Below, one piece after another: positions 10,601 to 17,837 of a stretch of 22,077 nt of DNA; position 1 is the first letter of the stretch, and the number at the start of each line of letters is the position of its first letter. This DNA comes from Campylobacter sp. GTDB taxonomy: Bacteria; Campylobacterota; Campylobacteria; Campylobacterales; Campylobacteraceae. A program made the position numbers and the translations under genes. The notes under the pieces are model-generated. The model saw only the letters and a program-made list of their open reading frames with translations, made no database searches and was not told the origin of the DNA. The DNA lies in the NCBI GenBank assembly GCA_017940085.1, contig JAGAZK010000204.1, positions 1-22,077 of the forward strand, read 5' to 3'.

Positions 10601-10829
10601 TCATATTTTCAACGCCGTTTATTGCATTTTCAAGTGGAGCTGCAACGCTATCTGCAATTGTTTGAGCATCTGCACCACTATAAGTAGCACGAACTACGAT
10701 TTGTGGTGGAGTGAGCTGAGGATATTCTTCTACAGGCGAAACTGTAGCTGAAATAATACCTGCAATTACGATAATTATAGAAACAACACTTGCAAAAACT
10801 GGTCTTTCAATAAAAAATTTAGAAAACAT
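7692..10829 (-). CDS. cmeB: RND multidrug efflux transporter CmeB (HAE1 family)
   Basis: Inner-membrane proton-driven drug transporter of the AcrB type, core of the CmeABC pump. The 1045-residue product begins 'MFSKFFIERPVFA', the standard HAE1 N-terminus, and has twelve membrane segments with two large periplasmic loops. The proton relay is intact: Asp408-Asp409 in transmembrane segment 4 ('GIVVDDAIIVIEN') and Lys938 in 'LAAKNAILIVEFA'. Length matches the family. Its ATG shares one base with the cmeA stop (TAATG), and its stop lies within the first codons of cmeC. Known substrates in C. jejuni include fluoroquinolones, macrolides and bile salts; the substrate range here is inferred from homology. 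Confidence 0.97.
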   Translation of the reverse strand: MFSKFFIERPVFASVVSIIIVIAGIISATVSPVEEYPQLTPPQIVVRATYSGADAQTIADSVAAPLENAINGVENMIYMQSTSSSAGELNINVFFEIGTDPADARVNINNRVAPALNQLPDEVRRYGVSVYERSGSMLEVLAFYDPSDEMDKIEMNNYVKINVVEEIKRVPGVGEAFAMTKNYAMRIWLKPELLHKYNITAPEIVAAIGEQNSQRSAGKIGQQPNNMGNPYVFSIQPQGRLKTVEQFENIILRSDSKGSFLRLKDVARVELGADDYSVQGKYEGHEMVPLIIFLKNGANAIATVEAVNSRIDELKKTFPGNLTYAVAYDTTKFVSISIKEVMKTFAEALLFVIFIMYMFLGNFRPTFITMLAVPVSICGAFIGIYALGFSINLITLFALVLAIGIVVDDAIIVIENVERILHEERGLSVKEATVKAMREITSPVISIVLVLSAVFIPVAFMGGFTGVIQKQFALTLVSSVVFSGLVALTLTPSLCALILKKKESEPFWLVRKYNEFFAFSTRVFTAGVAKVLKHVIPSLLIVCVFIFFVVKLFQATPGALVPNEDKGAVLAMVNLPSAMTLKNTQKTTEFIKNVAKQNPNVLTVTEIAGFDMISSSLKENGGGMFIMLKDWDERKGYENSNFAIATELNQKLYFADRNSMTYAVTPPPIMGLSLSGGFELFAQSLTGKSYIEIEEDMQRVVAKANAHPVLTLVRTTLDTGFPQYNLTVDVEKSKMLGVNISDIFSTISATIGQYYVNDFNLLGKTFRVYVRADQEYRSSPEDIKFLYVKSKTGHLVPLDSLVTLERSLGPDTVDRFNSFPAAKIMGEPKPGFTSGQAIQAIDEIIREELGNEYSIGWSGSAYQEVTATGKGTIAFIFGLIFVFLILAAQYERWLMPLAVLTAVPFSVFGALLFNWARGLNNDIYFQIGLLLLIGLAAKNAILIVEFAMQEHLHNNRSIPEAAIEAARMRFRPICMTSLAFTLGVLPMAIATGAGAASRHAIGTGVMGGMIAASTIAIFFVPLFFYLLESFNEWVDKKRKKGSYNV

Positions 10830-11914
10830 TATTTATTGCCTTCCATAGCTTTTTGTGCGGCTTGTTGTTGCATCATTTGCATTTCTTTTGCTCTTGCTTC
10901 TTCATTTAGTGGATTTACATTAGCCCCAACTCTAATTTTTTTGAAATTATCAATTACAACCAAATCCCCATCTTTTAGGCCCTCTGATACTACAGCTTCA
11001 GTTGCATTTTGTGAGACAATCTTGACAATTTTTTTAACAACTTTACCATTTTCTACTACATAAACAAAAGGATTGCTCAAATCTTGCAAAATAGCAACTT
11101 GTGGTAATTTAATCCCATTTTTTTGATGAAAACCATTAACTGTAACTTTTGTGTAAATTCCTGGTTTTAATTCTAAATTTGGATTATCAAATTCTGCTTT
11201 TGCATCGACTGTTGCTGTGTATGAATTTATGACATTATCAATAAATTTAAGCGTTCCATTATAGTCTTTTCCGCCTACTTTTATATTAACTTGAGAGTTT
11301 TTGTTTTCCCATTCGCCATTATTTAATTTTGTGTCAAGTTTTAGTTTTTCGACATCTGAAATACCAAATTTAACATAAATTGGATCAAGTTTAGTTAATC
11401 TTACCAAATCAGCATCTGCTGGACTTACATAAGCTCCAACATCTTTTAGATTGTCTCCCACAACGCCAGAAAACGGAGCCTTTACTTTTGAATACTCATA
11501 ATCAATTTTTGCATTTGAATAAGCGGCTTTTACAGCATCAAATTCTTTTTGAGATATTGCATTTGCAGCTTTTAAATTGCTAGCTCGCCTAAATTCAGCT
11601 GCGGCATTGTTGAAATTTACTAAATATTTGTCAGGCTCAATTTCATATAAAACATCGCCTTCTTTTACGGCTTGACCTGGTGTGAAAAGCTGTTTTTCTA
11701 TGCTTCCAGTTACTTTTGCTTTAATTATAACATCAAGTTCTCCAACAATTTGTCCGTTAAACGAAAGCGAAATTGGAATATCGCCCATTTTTGCAGTAAC
11801 TACACCTACAGGAAGTGGCGGCATTTGTTGATTTGCGTTTTCATCTTTGCCTTTGAAAAACGAACACCCAGAAATAAGCAACGCAAAACTTGCCAAAATC
11901 AATATTTTTTTCAT
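10829..11914 (-). CDS. cmeA: Periplasmic membrane-fusion lipoprotein CmeA (HlyD/AcrA family)
   Basis: Adaptor linking CmeB in the inner membrane to CmeC in the outer membrane. The chosen start is the ATG at 11914 with ribosome site AAGGA. A longer frame reaches a TTG at 11989, but that TTG is the -35 element of the promoter, so it is not a real start. The 361-residue product has a lipoprotein signal peptide ending 'LLISGC' (lipidated Cys17). Two lipoyl half-motifs follow ('GSIEKQLFTPGQAVKEGDVLY' without its first residue, and 'KVKAPFSGVVG'), flanking a helical hairpin with the 'AISQKEFD' turn, then beta-barrel and membrane-proximal domains. The C-terminus is a glutamine- and methionine-rich tail. 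It is the first gene of cmeABC, controlled by the CmeR operator just upstream. Confidence 0.95.
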   Translation of the reverse strand: MKKILILASFALLISGCSFFKGKDENANQQMPPLPVGVVTAKMGDIPISLSFNGQIVGELDVIIKAKVTGSIEKQLFTPGQAVKEGDVLYEIEPDKYLVNFNNAAAEFRRASNLKAANAISQKEFDAVKAAYSNAKIDYEYSKVKAPFSGVVGDNLKDVGAYVSPADADLVRLTKLDPIYVKFGISDVEKLKLDTKLNNGEWENKNSQVNIKVGGKDYNGTLKFIDNVINSYTATVDAKAEFDNPNLELKPGIYTKVTVNGFHQKNGIKLPQVAILQDLSNPFVYVVENGKVVKKIVKIVSQNATEAVVSEGLKDGDLVVIDNFKKIRVGANVNPLNEEARAKEMQMMQQQAAQKAMEGNK

Positions 11915-11928
11915 AGTTTTCCTTGTTT

Positions 11929-11944
11929 TGTAATATAAATTACA
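11929..11944. promoter_or_regulatory. CmeR-type operator, 16-bp inverted repeat
   Basis: TGTAAT-ATAA-ATTACA: perfect 6-base arms around a 4-base centre. The C. jejuni CmeR operator known from published work is an inverted repeat of the same length with the same TGTAAT/ATTACA arms. It lies between the cmeA promoter and the cmeA ATG, starting about ten bases after the predicted transcript start, where a bound repressor would block transcription. Recalled from literature; no search was run. Confidence 0.85.
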
Positions 11945-11960
11945 TTTTTTAAAGTTCGCA

Positions 11961-11989
11961 ATTATAGTTAAAATTTGTTTAATTGTCAA
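11961..11989 (-). promoter_or_regulatory. cmeABC promoter, consensus -35 and -10
   Basis: On the minus strand TTGACA (11989-11984) is followed after exactly 17 bases by TATAAT (11966-11961): both hexamers are perfect sigma-70 consensus. The -35 overlaps the cmeR stop codon. A full -35 is unusual for Campylobacter and suggests a strong promoter held down by the repressor site just downstream. Predicted transcript start near 11954. Confidence 0.8.
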
Positions 11990-12615
11990 ATTTTATGAAT
12001 ATTATTAACACCATTTAAAAAGAAATCAACACATTTTTTAATCCATTGCTGTTTATCAAACTCGAAATTATCTTGTTTGTAGATAAATTCTTTGTAAAAA
12101 ATAATTGGCTCTTCGAGCAAAATACAAAATCTAAAAGCTAATAATTCCAAATCTATTTCATTAACTATAGGTTTTATGTCAGATCTACTAAAAAAATCAA
12201 CCAAAATATTAATAAGCGGTTTTACTCCATTATCTAAAAAAATCTTAGTAATTTGCGAATTTTCATTTAAAAATTCTCTCAAAACAATTCTTTTAAATGC
12301 CAAAAATCTTTCTCTTAATATATGGTCTAAATAAATTTCACCAAATTTAGTCAAAAACTCTTCAAGTGTGATATTTTTTGTATTGCTGATTTTTTTGCAT
12401 ACTCGCATAGAAAAATTACTAGTCCAACGCTCGATTATAGCATTAAAAAGACCAAGCTTATTGCCAAAATTTGCATATATCGTAGAAAGAGAACCGCCAC
12501 TTAATTTGACTATATGATTAAGGCTAGTCTTATCATAGCCATTTTTTATGAATAATTCTGTGCCGACTTCTAAAATTTGCTCAATTCTATCTTGTTTTTT
12601 GAGATTTTTACTCAT
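11986..12615 (-). CDS. cmeR: TetR-family repressor CmeR
   Basis: Transcriptional repressor of cmeABC. The 209-residue product has a TetR N-terminal helix-turn-helix domain ('ILEVGTELFIKNGYDKTSLN', then 'LSGGSLSTIYANFGNKLGLF', about residues 14-58) and a helical C-terminal ligand domain lined with aromatic and hydrophobic residues, as expected of a bile-salt and drug sensor. The ATG overlaps the ccoG stop by eight bases (ATGAGTAA on the minus strand), so it is translated from the ccoG transcript. Its stop overlaps the -35 of the cmeABC promoter. Position directly before cmeA, plus the matching operator, supports the CmeR call more than sequence alone. The order ccoG-type gene, cmeR, cmeA, cmeB, cmeC matches the C. 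jejuni chromosome (Cj0369c to Cj0365c). Confidence 0.93.
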   Translation of the reverse strand: MSKNLKKQDRIEQILEVGTELFIKNGYDKTSLNHIVKLSGGSLSTIYANFGNKLGLFNAIIERWTSNFSMRVCKKISNTKNITLEEFLTKFGEIYLDHILRERFLAFKRIVLREFLNENSQITKIFLDNGVKPLINILVDFFSRSDIKPIVNEIDLELLAFRFCILLEEPIIFYKEFIYKQDNFEFDKQQWIKKCVDFFLNGVNNIHKI

Positions 12616-13978
12616 TGAGCTTTTCTTCTATGATTTTGCTTTTTGGAAATACAAATCTAGCACTTTTTGTTGTATTAACATTTTGTTTATCATCATCAGC
12701 AAATGCGAAAATTTTGATTTCTAATGGAGTATCTTTAGTAGGATCATTTACTAAAGTCTCGGTTGTGCTCAATACCACTACAAATTTACGCATAGAGCCA
12801 GATTTAACATGAATTTTCTCAAGAGGCTCTTTTATTTGTATTCTAGGATCGCTTACTTCAAAATAATATTCATGGTCTTTGCTATCTATATTTTGGAGCA
12901 AAAACGCATAATAATTCTCAACACTAAAGCTATTATCAGCTTGTTTTTGGACTTTGTAGAGTTGGGTGGTTCTATTTATATTTAATAGCATATTTTCTTT
13001 TTTGGTTATTGCTATTAACAAACCTATAGTTGCTATTGTCAAAATAACCATATAAGCAATAGTTCTAAATCTAAAATATTTAACTTTGTTGCCAGTTTTG
13101 AGAGAATGAGCACTTGTCCAAGAAATAAGGCTTGGTTTTTTCAAATTTGACATTACTTTACTACAGGCATCTACGCATTCTAGGCAGTTTATACAATCAA
13201 GTTGCATACCTTGACGAATATCTATATGAGTAGGACAAATATGCACACAGGCTTCGCAGCCTATACATTCTCCGCCTTGCGGAGGTTTTTTGCCGAGTTT
13301 ATTGTGTCCATCATAAATTTTCCCACCACGATTTTCATCATAAATCACTTGAATTGTGTCGTGATCAAACATTACGCTTTGCACTCTTGCATAAGGACAA
13401 ACAAAAACACAAAATTTTTCTTTTAAGAATATAACATCAAAAATCAAAAATACGCTAAATCCAGCCACTATTCCAAAAGTTAGTAAATGTTCGCTTGGGT
13501 TTTGTAAATACGAGAAAAAATCTTCAGGTGGGACGAAAAACCACATTAAATTACTAGCTGCAATCACAGCCAAAATTGACCAAATCACTCCACCAATAAT
13601 TCTTTTTGCGATTTTTCCTTCTATCTTTTTTTGTTTGTTGTTTAAATTTGAATGAATTTTTAATAATTTTGTTTGAATTAAATCTCTATAAATTACCCTG
13701 AAAATCGTCTGCGGACATGCCCATCCACACCAAACTCTTCCACCCAAAGTAGTGAGAAAAAATATACCCAAAAAGAATATAATCAACACAAAAGGCATCA
13801 AATAAAGCTCTTGCATATCAAAAGCTGTAAATAATAAATTTAGTTTTTTGTGGTCAAAACTAAGTAAGAAAAAATGATTTCCATTTATAGTAATAAAAGG
13901 CAAAATAAGTGCTACAATCGTAACAACAAAATATAATACATAACGCTTAGAAGCATAAGAGCTGGTATTTTTTGACAT
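12608..13978 (-). CDS. ccoG: Cytochrome c oxidase accessory protein CcoG (polyferredoxin)
   Basis: Membrane iron-sulfur protein of the CcoG/FixG/RdxA group, linked to copper delivery and assembly of cbb3 oxidase. The chosen start is the ATG at 13978, behind a GGAG ribosome site. A frame to 14041 would begin with TTG without such a site. The 456-residue product has several membrane segments with 'WCGWACP' (Cys84, Cys88) and 'CVFVCP' (Cys190, Cys194). Two 4Fe-4S ferredoxin motifs follow (Cys238, 241, 244, 248 and Cys262, 265, 268, 272), then another membrane segment and an immunoglobulin-like C-terminal domain. No ccoNOPQ genes lie nearby. It overlaps cmeR, so respiration-linked expression could set CmeR levels. 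A weak TATACT at 14053-14048 might be its promoter -10. Confidence 0.92.
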   Translation of the reverse strand: MSKNTSSYASKRYVLYFVVTIVALILPFITINGNHFFLLSFDHKKLNLLFTAFDMQELYLMPFVLIIFFLGIFFLTTLGGRVWCGWACPQTIFRVIYRDLIQTKLLKIHSNLNNKQKKIEGKIAKRIIGGVIWSILAVIAASNLMWFFVPPEDFFSYLQNPSEHLLTFGIVAGFSVFLIFDVIFLKEKFCVFVCPYARVQSVMFDHDTIQVIYDENRGGKIYDGHNKLGKKPPQGGECIGCEACVHICPTHIDIRQGMQLDCINCLECVDACSKVMSNLKKPSLISWTSAHSLKTGNKVKYFRFRTIAYMVILTIATIGLLIAITKKENMLLNINRTTQLYKVQKQADNSFSVENYYAFLLQNIDSKDHEYYFEVSDPRIQIKEPLEKIHVKSGSMRKFVVVLSTTETLVNDPTKDTPLEIKIFAFADDDKQNVNTTKSARFVFPKSKIIEEKLNE

Positions 13979-14064
13979 CAATTTCTCCAAATGATTAAAT
14001 TTAACAAACGGCGTTATTTTATTACTTTTTGAATTAAACAAAAATTAAGTATATATTTAAGAAT

Positions 14065-14091
14065 TGCCCAAATTTATTCAAAATTTGGGCA
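14065..14091 (-). terminator. Hairpin terminator after the outer-membrane protein gene
   Basis: Perfect 11-bp stem TGCCCAAATTT/AAATTTGGGCA with a 5-base loop, 11 bases beyond the stop at 14103. The minus-strand sequence after it is AT-rich, though the U run is poor, so termination may be partial or aided by Rho. Confidence 0.6.
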
Positions 14092-14102
14092 TTGTTGAGA
14101 GA

Positions 14103-14708
14103 TTAAAATTTATATCCTACAGCTAATTTGATAGTTTTATTATCTGTTAGATAGCGACCGCTATCTTTTTTTCTTTCGTATCCTACTGCCACACCAGCAC
14201 TTAGTTCGTTTGTGAAATTGTATCCCATTTCAAAACCAAGTCCGATGCCGTTTGGATTGAAATCATCATCAGCAAGATTATTATTATCGCTTCTATCGCT
14301 ATAGAAATAATACGCAAAATTTGCACTTGCTATCATATACATATCTGGATCAATAATCCCGTCTTGTTGCCATTCTACTAGGGCATAATATCCTGCCAAT
14401 CTCCAATCAGGATTTGTATTCAAATAAGCAACACTAGCCCCAATAGGCATAGCTCTTAATACAGAATTTCCTAAATCAAATTTCCAACCCCCAGCGGCAC
14501 TTAGATTATAAATTCTATTTGTAGTTGAAAATACACCTTTGGCTACAAAATCACTATGATCGTAGTAATTATAAGCGAGTTCAAAGATTGGTTTGTCGTC
14601 TTTATTGACACCATTGTCATTAAAAGAATATCCAATATATCCTTTTATTTCATCTGCTTGCAAACTTGCAAACGCCAACAAAAATGCTAGTGTTAGTTTT
14701 TTTAGCAT
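14103..14708 (-). CDS. Small outer-membrane beta-barrel protein, function unknown
   Basis: Predicted outer-membrane protein of 201 residues. The ATG at 14708 has an ideal AAGGAG ribosome site. A longer frame to 14726 would need a TTG lying upstream of that site, so it is not used. The N-terminus is a signal peptide ('MLKKLTLAFLLAFASLQA', cleavage predicted after Ala18). The mature part alternates short amphipathic strands rich in Tyr, Gly and Asn (for example 'GYIGYSF', 'FELAYNYYD', 'GIGLGFEMGYNF') and ends in 'VGYKF' with the terminal aromatic residue typical of barrel proteins. Length suits an eight-stranded barrel. It has its own extended -10 promoter and a terminator, so it is a single-gene unit. 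Exact family not recognised. Confidence 0.8.
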   Translation of the reverse strand: MLKKLTLAFLLAFASLQADEIKGYIGYSFNDNGVNKDDKPIFELAYNYYDHSDFVAKGVFSTTNRIYNLSAAGGWKFDLGNSVLRAMPIGASVAYLNTNPDWRLAGYYALVEWQQDGIIDPDMYMIASANFAYYFYSDRSDNNNLADDDFNPNGIGLGFEMGYNFTNELSAGVAVGYERKKDSGRYLTDNKTIKLAVGYKF

Positions 14709-14735
14709 ACATTTCTCCTTAAGCAATTTCTCGCA

Positions 14736-14741
14736 ATTCTA
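14736..14741 (-). promoter_or_regulatory. Extended -10 promoter for the beta-barrel gene
   Basis: Minus strand TTTGTTAGAAT: TAGAAT (five of six consensus bases) with the TGN extension, 27 bases before the ATG at 14708. No good -35 is visible. Confidence 0.5.
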
Positions 14742-14801
14742 ACAAATTATTTTAAAGGAAATATTAACCCAAAATAAAGTATCAAATTTGATTACAAAAA
14801 T

Positions 14802-15860
14802 TTAATTTATATCATAATTGATATTTTGATTTATTTGATTGTTTGTTTTTTCTTCATTGTTTTTAATATTTAAAGAAATTAGTTTATTTCGTATTTCTTC
14901 TATAGCTTTTTCGGCTTTTGAATTGCATTTTTTTGTTTTGATAAAATAATTGTCATTTATTAGTGCTTCCAAAACTCCAACTAAATCTTCTAAATCATCA
15001 CTTGCTAGATTGCAAACACTATCTATAGCGTCCATTAGAGATTCTAAAGCTTTGTTGAAAACTGGATCGTATTCAAAATCCATTTCTAATTTTTTTATTT
15101 TACCAGATTGTGCTTGAGTAAAGACATTGTGCATATAATCCAAAATATTTTTTCTATTTTGAGCTTGTTTTTGTATCTCATCACTCAAATCTTGAAGCGT
15201 TTTATTTAGCTTGGTTGTTATATTTGGTATATTTTGTATCTGAAGAAGTGAATAAATTTCTTTTATTTGCTCATTTAGTTTTTTGATTCTAGATTTGTGA
15301 TTATTTTTTGCGATAAAAATACTAATTAATATAATAACAAATATAAGCGTAATAATGCCAAGTGCTAAATAAAATTGCATTTTGATACTTGTTGTAAATT
15401 TTTCACTCTCAAGCTCGGCTTGTGCGTGAGAATTTTGATAAACATTGTTTAATTTAGAATTAAATTTACTAAAAAACAATTCCATTTCTTTTATATTTTC
15501 TATGGTTAAATATTGTTGATTTTTAGCTTTTTCTAAATCATCAATAAAAGCATCAAAATCTTTTGAGATTTCGTTAAATTCTAAAGTATAATTTGACTTA
15601 AACTCTGATCTTAGCTCGTTTAAATCCTGAACTTTTTGTGCTATATTATTTTTTTTGGCAAATCCTTCATAATAATCTTTGACATGATTTATAGCAAGAT
15701 ATGATTTTTTTTGTATATTTTCTAAAAAATGTGTCTTATCATCTACAAATTTATAATTTTCATAAGCTAAAGTATGAGTATGCAAAAAATACCAAGAAGC
15801 ACCGATAAGTGTTACAAAAGTAAAAATCGCAACACTAAATAAAAAAACATAATTTTTCAC
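14802..15860 (-). CDS. Two-pass membrane protein with chemoreceptor-like topology, no signalling domain
   Basis: I do not recognise a named family. The 352-residue product has a membrane segment at about 5-26, a periplasmic helical region of about 135 residues (predicted coiled-coil, like a four-helix-bundle sensor), a second membrane segment at about 162-184, then a cytoplasmic part of about 165 residues. The cytoplasmic part begins with charged heptad-like helices ('RIKKLNEQIKEIYSLLQIQN', then 'TKLNKTLQDLSDEIQKQAQN') and later has an acidic helix ('LMDAIDSVCNLASDDLEDLV'). This is the layout of a methyl-accepting chemotaxis protein, but the conserved hairpin-tip signalling motif of those receptors is absent. 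The tail is asparagine-rich. It is flanked by a promoter and stands alone. It may be a sensor or scaffold; its function is unknown. Confidence 0.75.
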   Translation of the reverse strand: MKNYVFLFSVAIFTFVTLIGASWYFLHTHTLAYENYKFVDDKTHFLENIQKKSYLAINHVKDYYEGFAKKNNIAQKVQDLNELRSEFKSNYTLEFNEISKDFDAFIDDLEKAKNQQYLTIENIKEMELFFSKFNSKLNNVYQNSHAQAELESEKFTTSIKMQFYLALGIITLIFVIILISIFIAKNNHKSRIKKLNEQIKEIYSLLQIQNIPNITTKLNKTLQDLSDEIQKQAQNRKNILDYMHNVFTQAQSGKIKKLEMDFEYDPVFNKALESLMDAIDSVCNLASDDLEDLVGVLEALINDNYFIKTKKCNSKAEKAIEEIRNKLISLNIKNNEEKTNNQINQNINYDIN

Positions 15861-15890
15861 TTTTTGATACCTAAATAAGAATTTTTCTTA

Positions 15891-15896
15891 ATTATA
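15891..15896 (-). promoter_or_regulatory. Extended -10 promoter for the two-pass membrane protein
   Basis: Minus strand GTGTTATAAT: perfect TATAAT with the TGN extension and a T-rich stretch before it, about 30 bases upstream of the ATG at 15860. Confidence 0.6.
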
Positions 15897-15957
15897 ACAC
15901 AAAAAATTTAAAATAGATAAATTTATCAAATTAAAATTATTTTAATATTTTATGAAA

Positions 15958-17043
15958 TCAACGCAATTTTTTTAACAAAAACAATAAAACAACGCAAATC
16001 AAAGCACAAATTATTAATAAATTTAGTGCAAATATCCCAGCAATCAAACCACCCAAAAAGCTTCCAAGATACCCAAAAGAAGTAAAAATCCCAAGCATTT
16101 CTCCACGAAATCTAACAGGGGCTTTTTTGCTAGCTAAACTTTGCAAAATCGGCTCATTTAGACAAAATGCTATAAAAAACACCACAATACTAACATAAAT
16201 CAAACTCTCCCCAAAACTCAAAAACGAAAAATAAAATAAAACAAATGAGAGTATTAAAAGAGCTTTGCCTTTTTTGTCCCCAAACATACCAGCAATCGCC
16301 ATGCAAATCAAGCCAAAAACACCGCAAATTTCATAAATTTGATTTAAATTTGCTAAATTTGTATTTCTTGCGAAGTATAAAGGAATAATAAAAAACATAA
16401 TGCTCATAAACATTTTTTGGACTAAATTTGCCAAATTTAATATGAGTAAATTTGACCTAGAAAACAAAAGTGCAAATTTGATTTTCCTAGTTTTGAGCTT
16501 GGCAGTTTCTTTTGGCAAAACCAACAAAAGCAAAGCACAAATCACACTCAAAAACGCAGATAAATAAAATAATCCTGCTAAGCCAAATTTAGAACAAATT
16601 GGAGCTGCGATCACCAATGAAATAATAAAAGACAGCCCTATCATTGCCCCGATTACCGCCATTGCTTTTGAGCGGTTTTGTTCATTTGTAAGATCTGCTA
16701 TCATAGCAGTAGCTACGGCTCCCACAGCCCCACAGCCTTGAATAAATCTACCAAAAAGCATAACAAAAATATCACTCGCCACAGCACAAATCAAAGACCC
16801 AATAATAAAAATTACAAGTCCTAAAAAAATCGTAATCTTTCGCCCGATTTTATCGCTTAATGCCCCAAAAGGAGTTTGAAAAATCATTTGAGCAATGGCA
16901 TAAATCCCGATCGTAAGACCGAGTAAAAACTCGTTTGCACCATTTAAATTTAGAGCCTCCCCACTAAATACTGGCAAAATTATAAATAATCCAAAAAACC
17001 GAGTAGCTATAATAAATGCTAAAATAAAAACACTTTTTGACAT
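15958..17043 (-). CDS. Major facilitator superfamily transporter, drug-efflux type
   Basis: Inner-membrane transporter of 361 residues with about eleven to twelve hydrophobic segments. The N-terminal half carries motif A in the loop between segments 2 and 3 ('GALSDKIGRK', 60-69), and 'GRFIQGCGAVGAVATAMIAD' resembles the motif B/C region of the proton-antiport drug exporters. The protein resembles the YajR group but lacks the extra C-terminal cytoplasmic domain of E. coli YajR (454 residues) and is short for the superfamily. Its ATG follows the cysQ stop by a single base, with AAGG as ribosome site, so the two genes form an operon. The gene is unusually rich in AAATTT. The substrate cannot be read from sequence. 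Confidence 0.85.
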   Translation of the reverse strand: MSKSVFILAFIIATRFFGLFIILPVFSGEALNLNGANEFLLGLTIGIYAIAQMIFQTPFGALSDKIGRKITIFLGLVIFIIGSLICAVASDIFVMLFGRFIQGCGAVGAVATAMIADLTNEQNRSKAMAVIGAMIGLSFIISLVIAAPICSKFGLAGLFYLSAFLSVICALLLLVLPKETAKLKTRKIKFALLFSRSNLLILNLANLVQKMFMSIMFFIIPLYFARNTNLANLNQIYEICGVFGLICMAIAGMFGDKKGKALLILSFVLFYFSFLSFGESLIYVSIVVFFIAFCLNEPILQSLASKKAPVRFRGEMLGIFTSFGYLGSFLGGLIAGIFALNLLIICALICVVLLFLLKKLR

Positions 17044-17044
17044 T

Positions 17045-17809
17045 TTATGCCTTTTGATCCAAATAATCTAAATATTTTGTCAAATTTGATATTTGATGAG
17101 AGTTTAATGCGATAAAATAATCATTTTTTAGATTTTTAAGACTATATTCAAATGGTTTTTTGGTTTTTAGGCAAATCACTGCCCCGCCACTATTTCTAAG
17201 CAAACAATCCCCAGCTGCTATATCCCAAATATTTGATCCACTTATCCTTAGATACACGCTCGCATTACCACTAACTAAATGACAAAATTTAATCGCAGAG
17301 CCACATTTATTTAAATTTAATCCAAATTTAGTCGCAAATTTGGCTGTTTTGCCATTATTTGTCGTTTGATTGCTACAAATTATGGTTTTATCGCCTAAAT
17401 TTGAAGTATTTAGTAAAATATCATTTTTGTAAATTTGACCATTTAGAGTAAAAAAAATCTCATTTTTAAGCGGGATAAAAATCACGCCAAGCGTTGGTTT
17501 TGCGTTTTGGATTAGAGCTATACATACGCAAAATTGCCCGTTTTTTTTGATAAATTCCCTAGTCCCGTCCATAGGATCAACAAGCCAAAATGTGGAAATA
17601 TCATCATTTACTAAAATTTGTTCTTCTGAACAAATTGGGATTTGGGTTTTAATAAGATTTGTAAATATTGCTTCATTTGCTGCTAAATCAGCGCTTGTAA
17701 GCGGGGATTTGTCTGTTTTATACTTCAAATCATAATTATCATAATGCTTTAAAATTGCATTCCCAGCATCAAATGCAGCTCTGACAGCTATTTGCAAAAG
17801 CTCTTTCAA
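17045..17809 (-). CDS. cysQ: 3'(2'),5'-bisphosphate nucleotidase, CysQ type
   Basis: Inositol-monophosphatase-fold enzyme that most likely removes the 3'-phosphate from PAP, a by-product of sulfate assimilation. The 254-residue product has the metal-site motifs in order: 'SEEQ' (Glu62, Glu63), 'DPMDGT' at 78-83 and 'WDIAAGD' at 195-201. The start is a TTG, supported by AAAGGA five bases before it and by the lack of any nearby ATG in frame. The N-terminus 'KELLQIAVRAAFDAGNAIL' is normal for the family. It is followed after one base by the MFS gene. An inositol-1-phosphatase is the main alternative; the 'DGTREF' form favours CysQ. Confidence 0.88.
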   Translation of the reverse strand: MKELLQIAVRAAFDAGNAILKHYDNYDLKYKTDKSPLTSADLAANEAIFTNLIKTQIPICSEEQILVNDDISTFWLVDPMDGTREFIKKNGQFCVCIALIQNAKPTLGVIFIPLKNEIFFTLNGQIYKNDILLNTSNLGDKTIICSNQTTNNGKTAKFATKFGLNLNKCGSAIKFCHLVSGNASVYLRISGSNIWDIAAGDCLLRNSGGAVICLKTKKPFEYSLKNLKNDYFIALNSHQISNLTKYLDYLDQKA

Positions 17810-17829
17810 TTTTATCCTTTAAAACGGCA

Positions 17830-17835
17830 ATTTTA
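17830..17835 (-). promoter_or_regulatory. Possible extended -10 promoter for cysQ-MFS
   Basis: Minus strand TTTGCTAAAAT: TAAAAT with the TGN extension, about 20 bases before the TTG start of cysQ. No clear -35. It adjoins the phased AAATTT tracts. Confidence 0.4.
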
Positions 17836-17837
17836 GC

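Noticed and set aside
11915..11989. Longer cmeA reading from a TTG
   Set aside because: The TTG is the first three bases of the -35 element, and the extension would bury the lipoprotein signal; the ATG at 11914 has a good ribosome site.
13979..14041. Longer ccoG reading from a TTG
   Set aside because: The ATG at 13978 has GGAG at the right distance, while the TTG has no such site.
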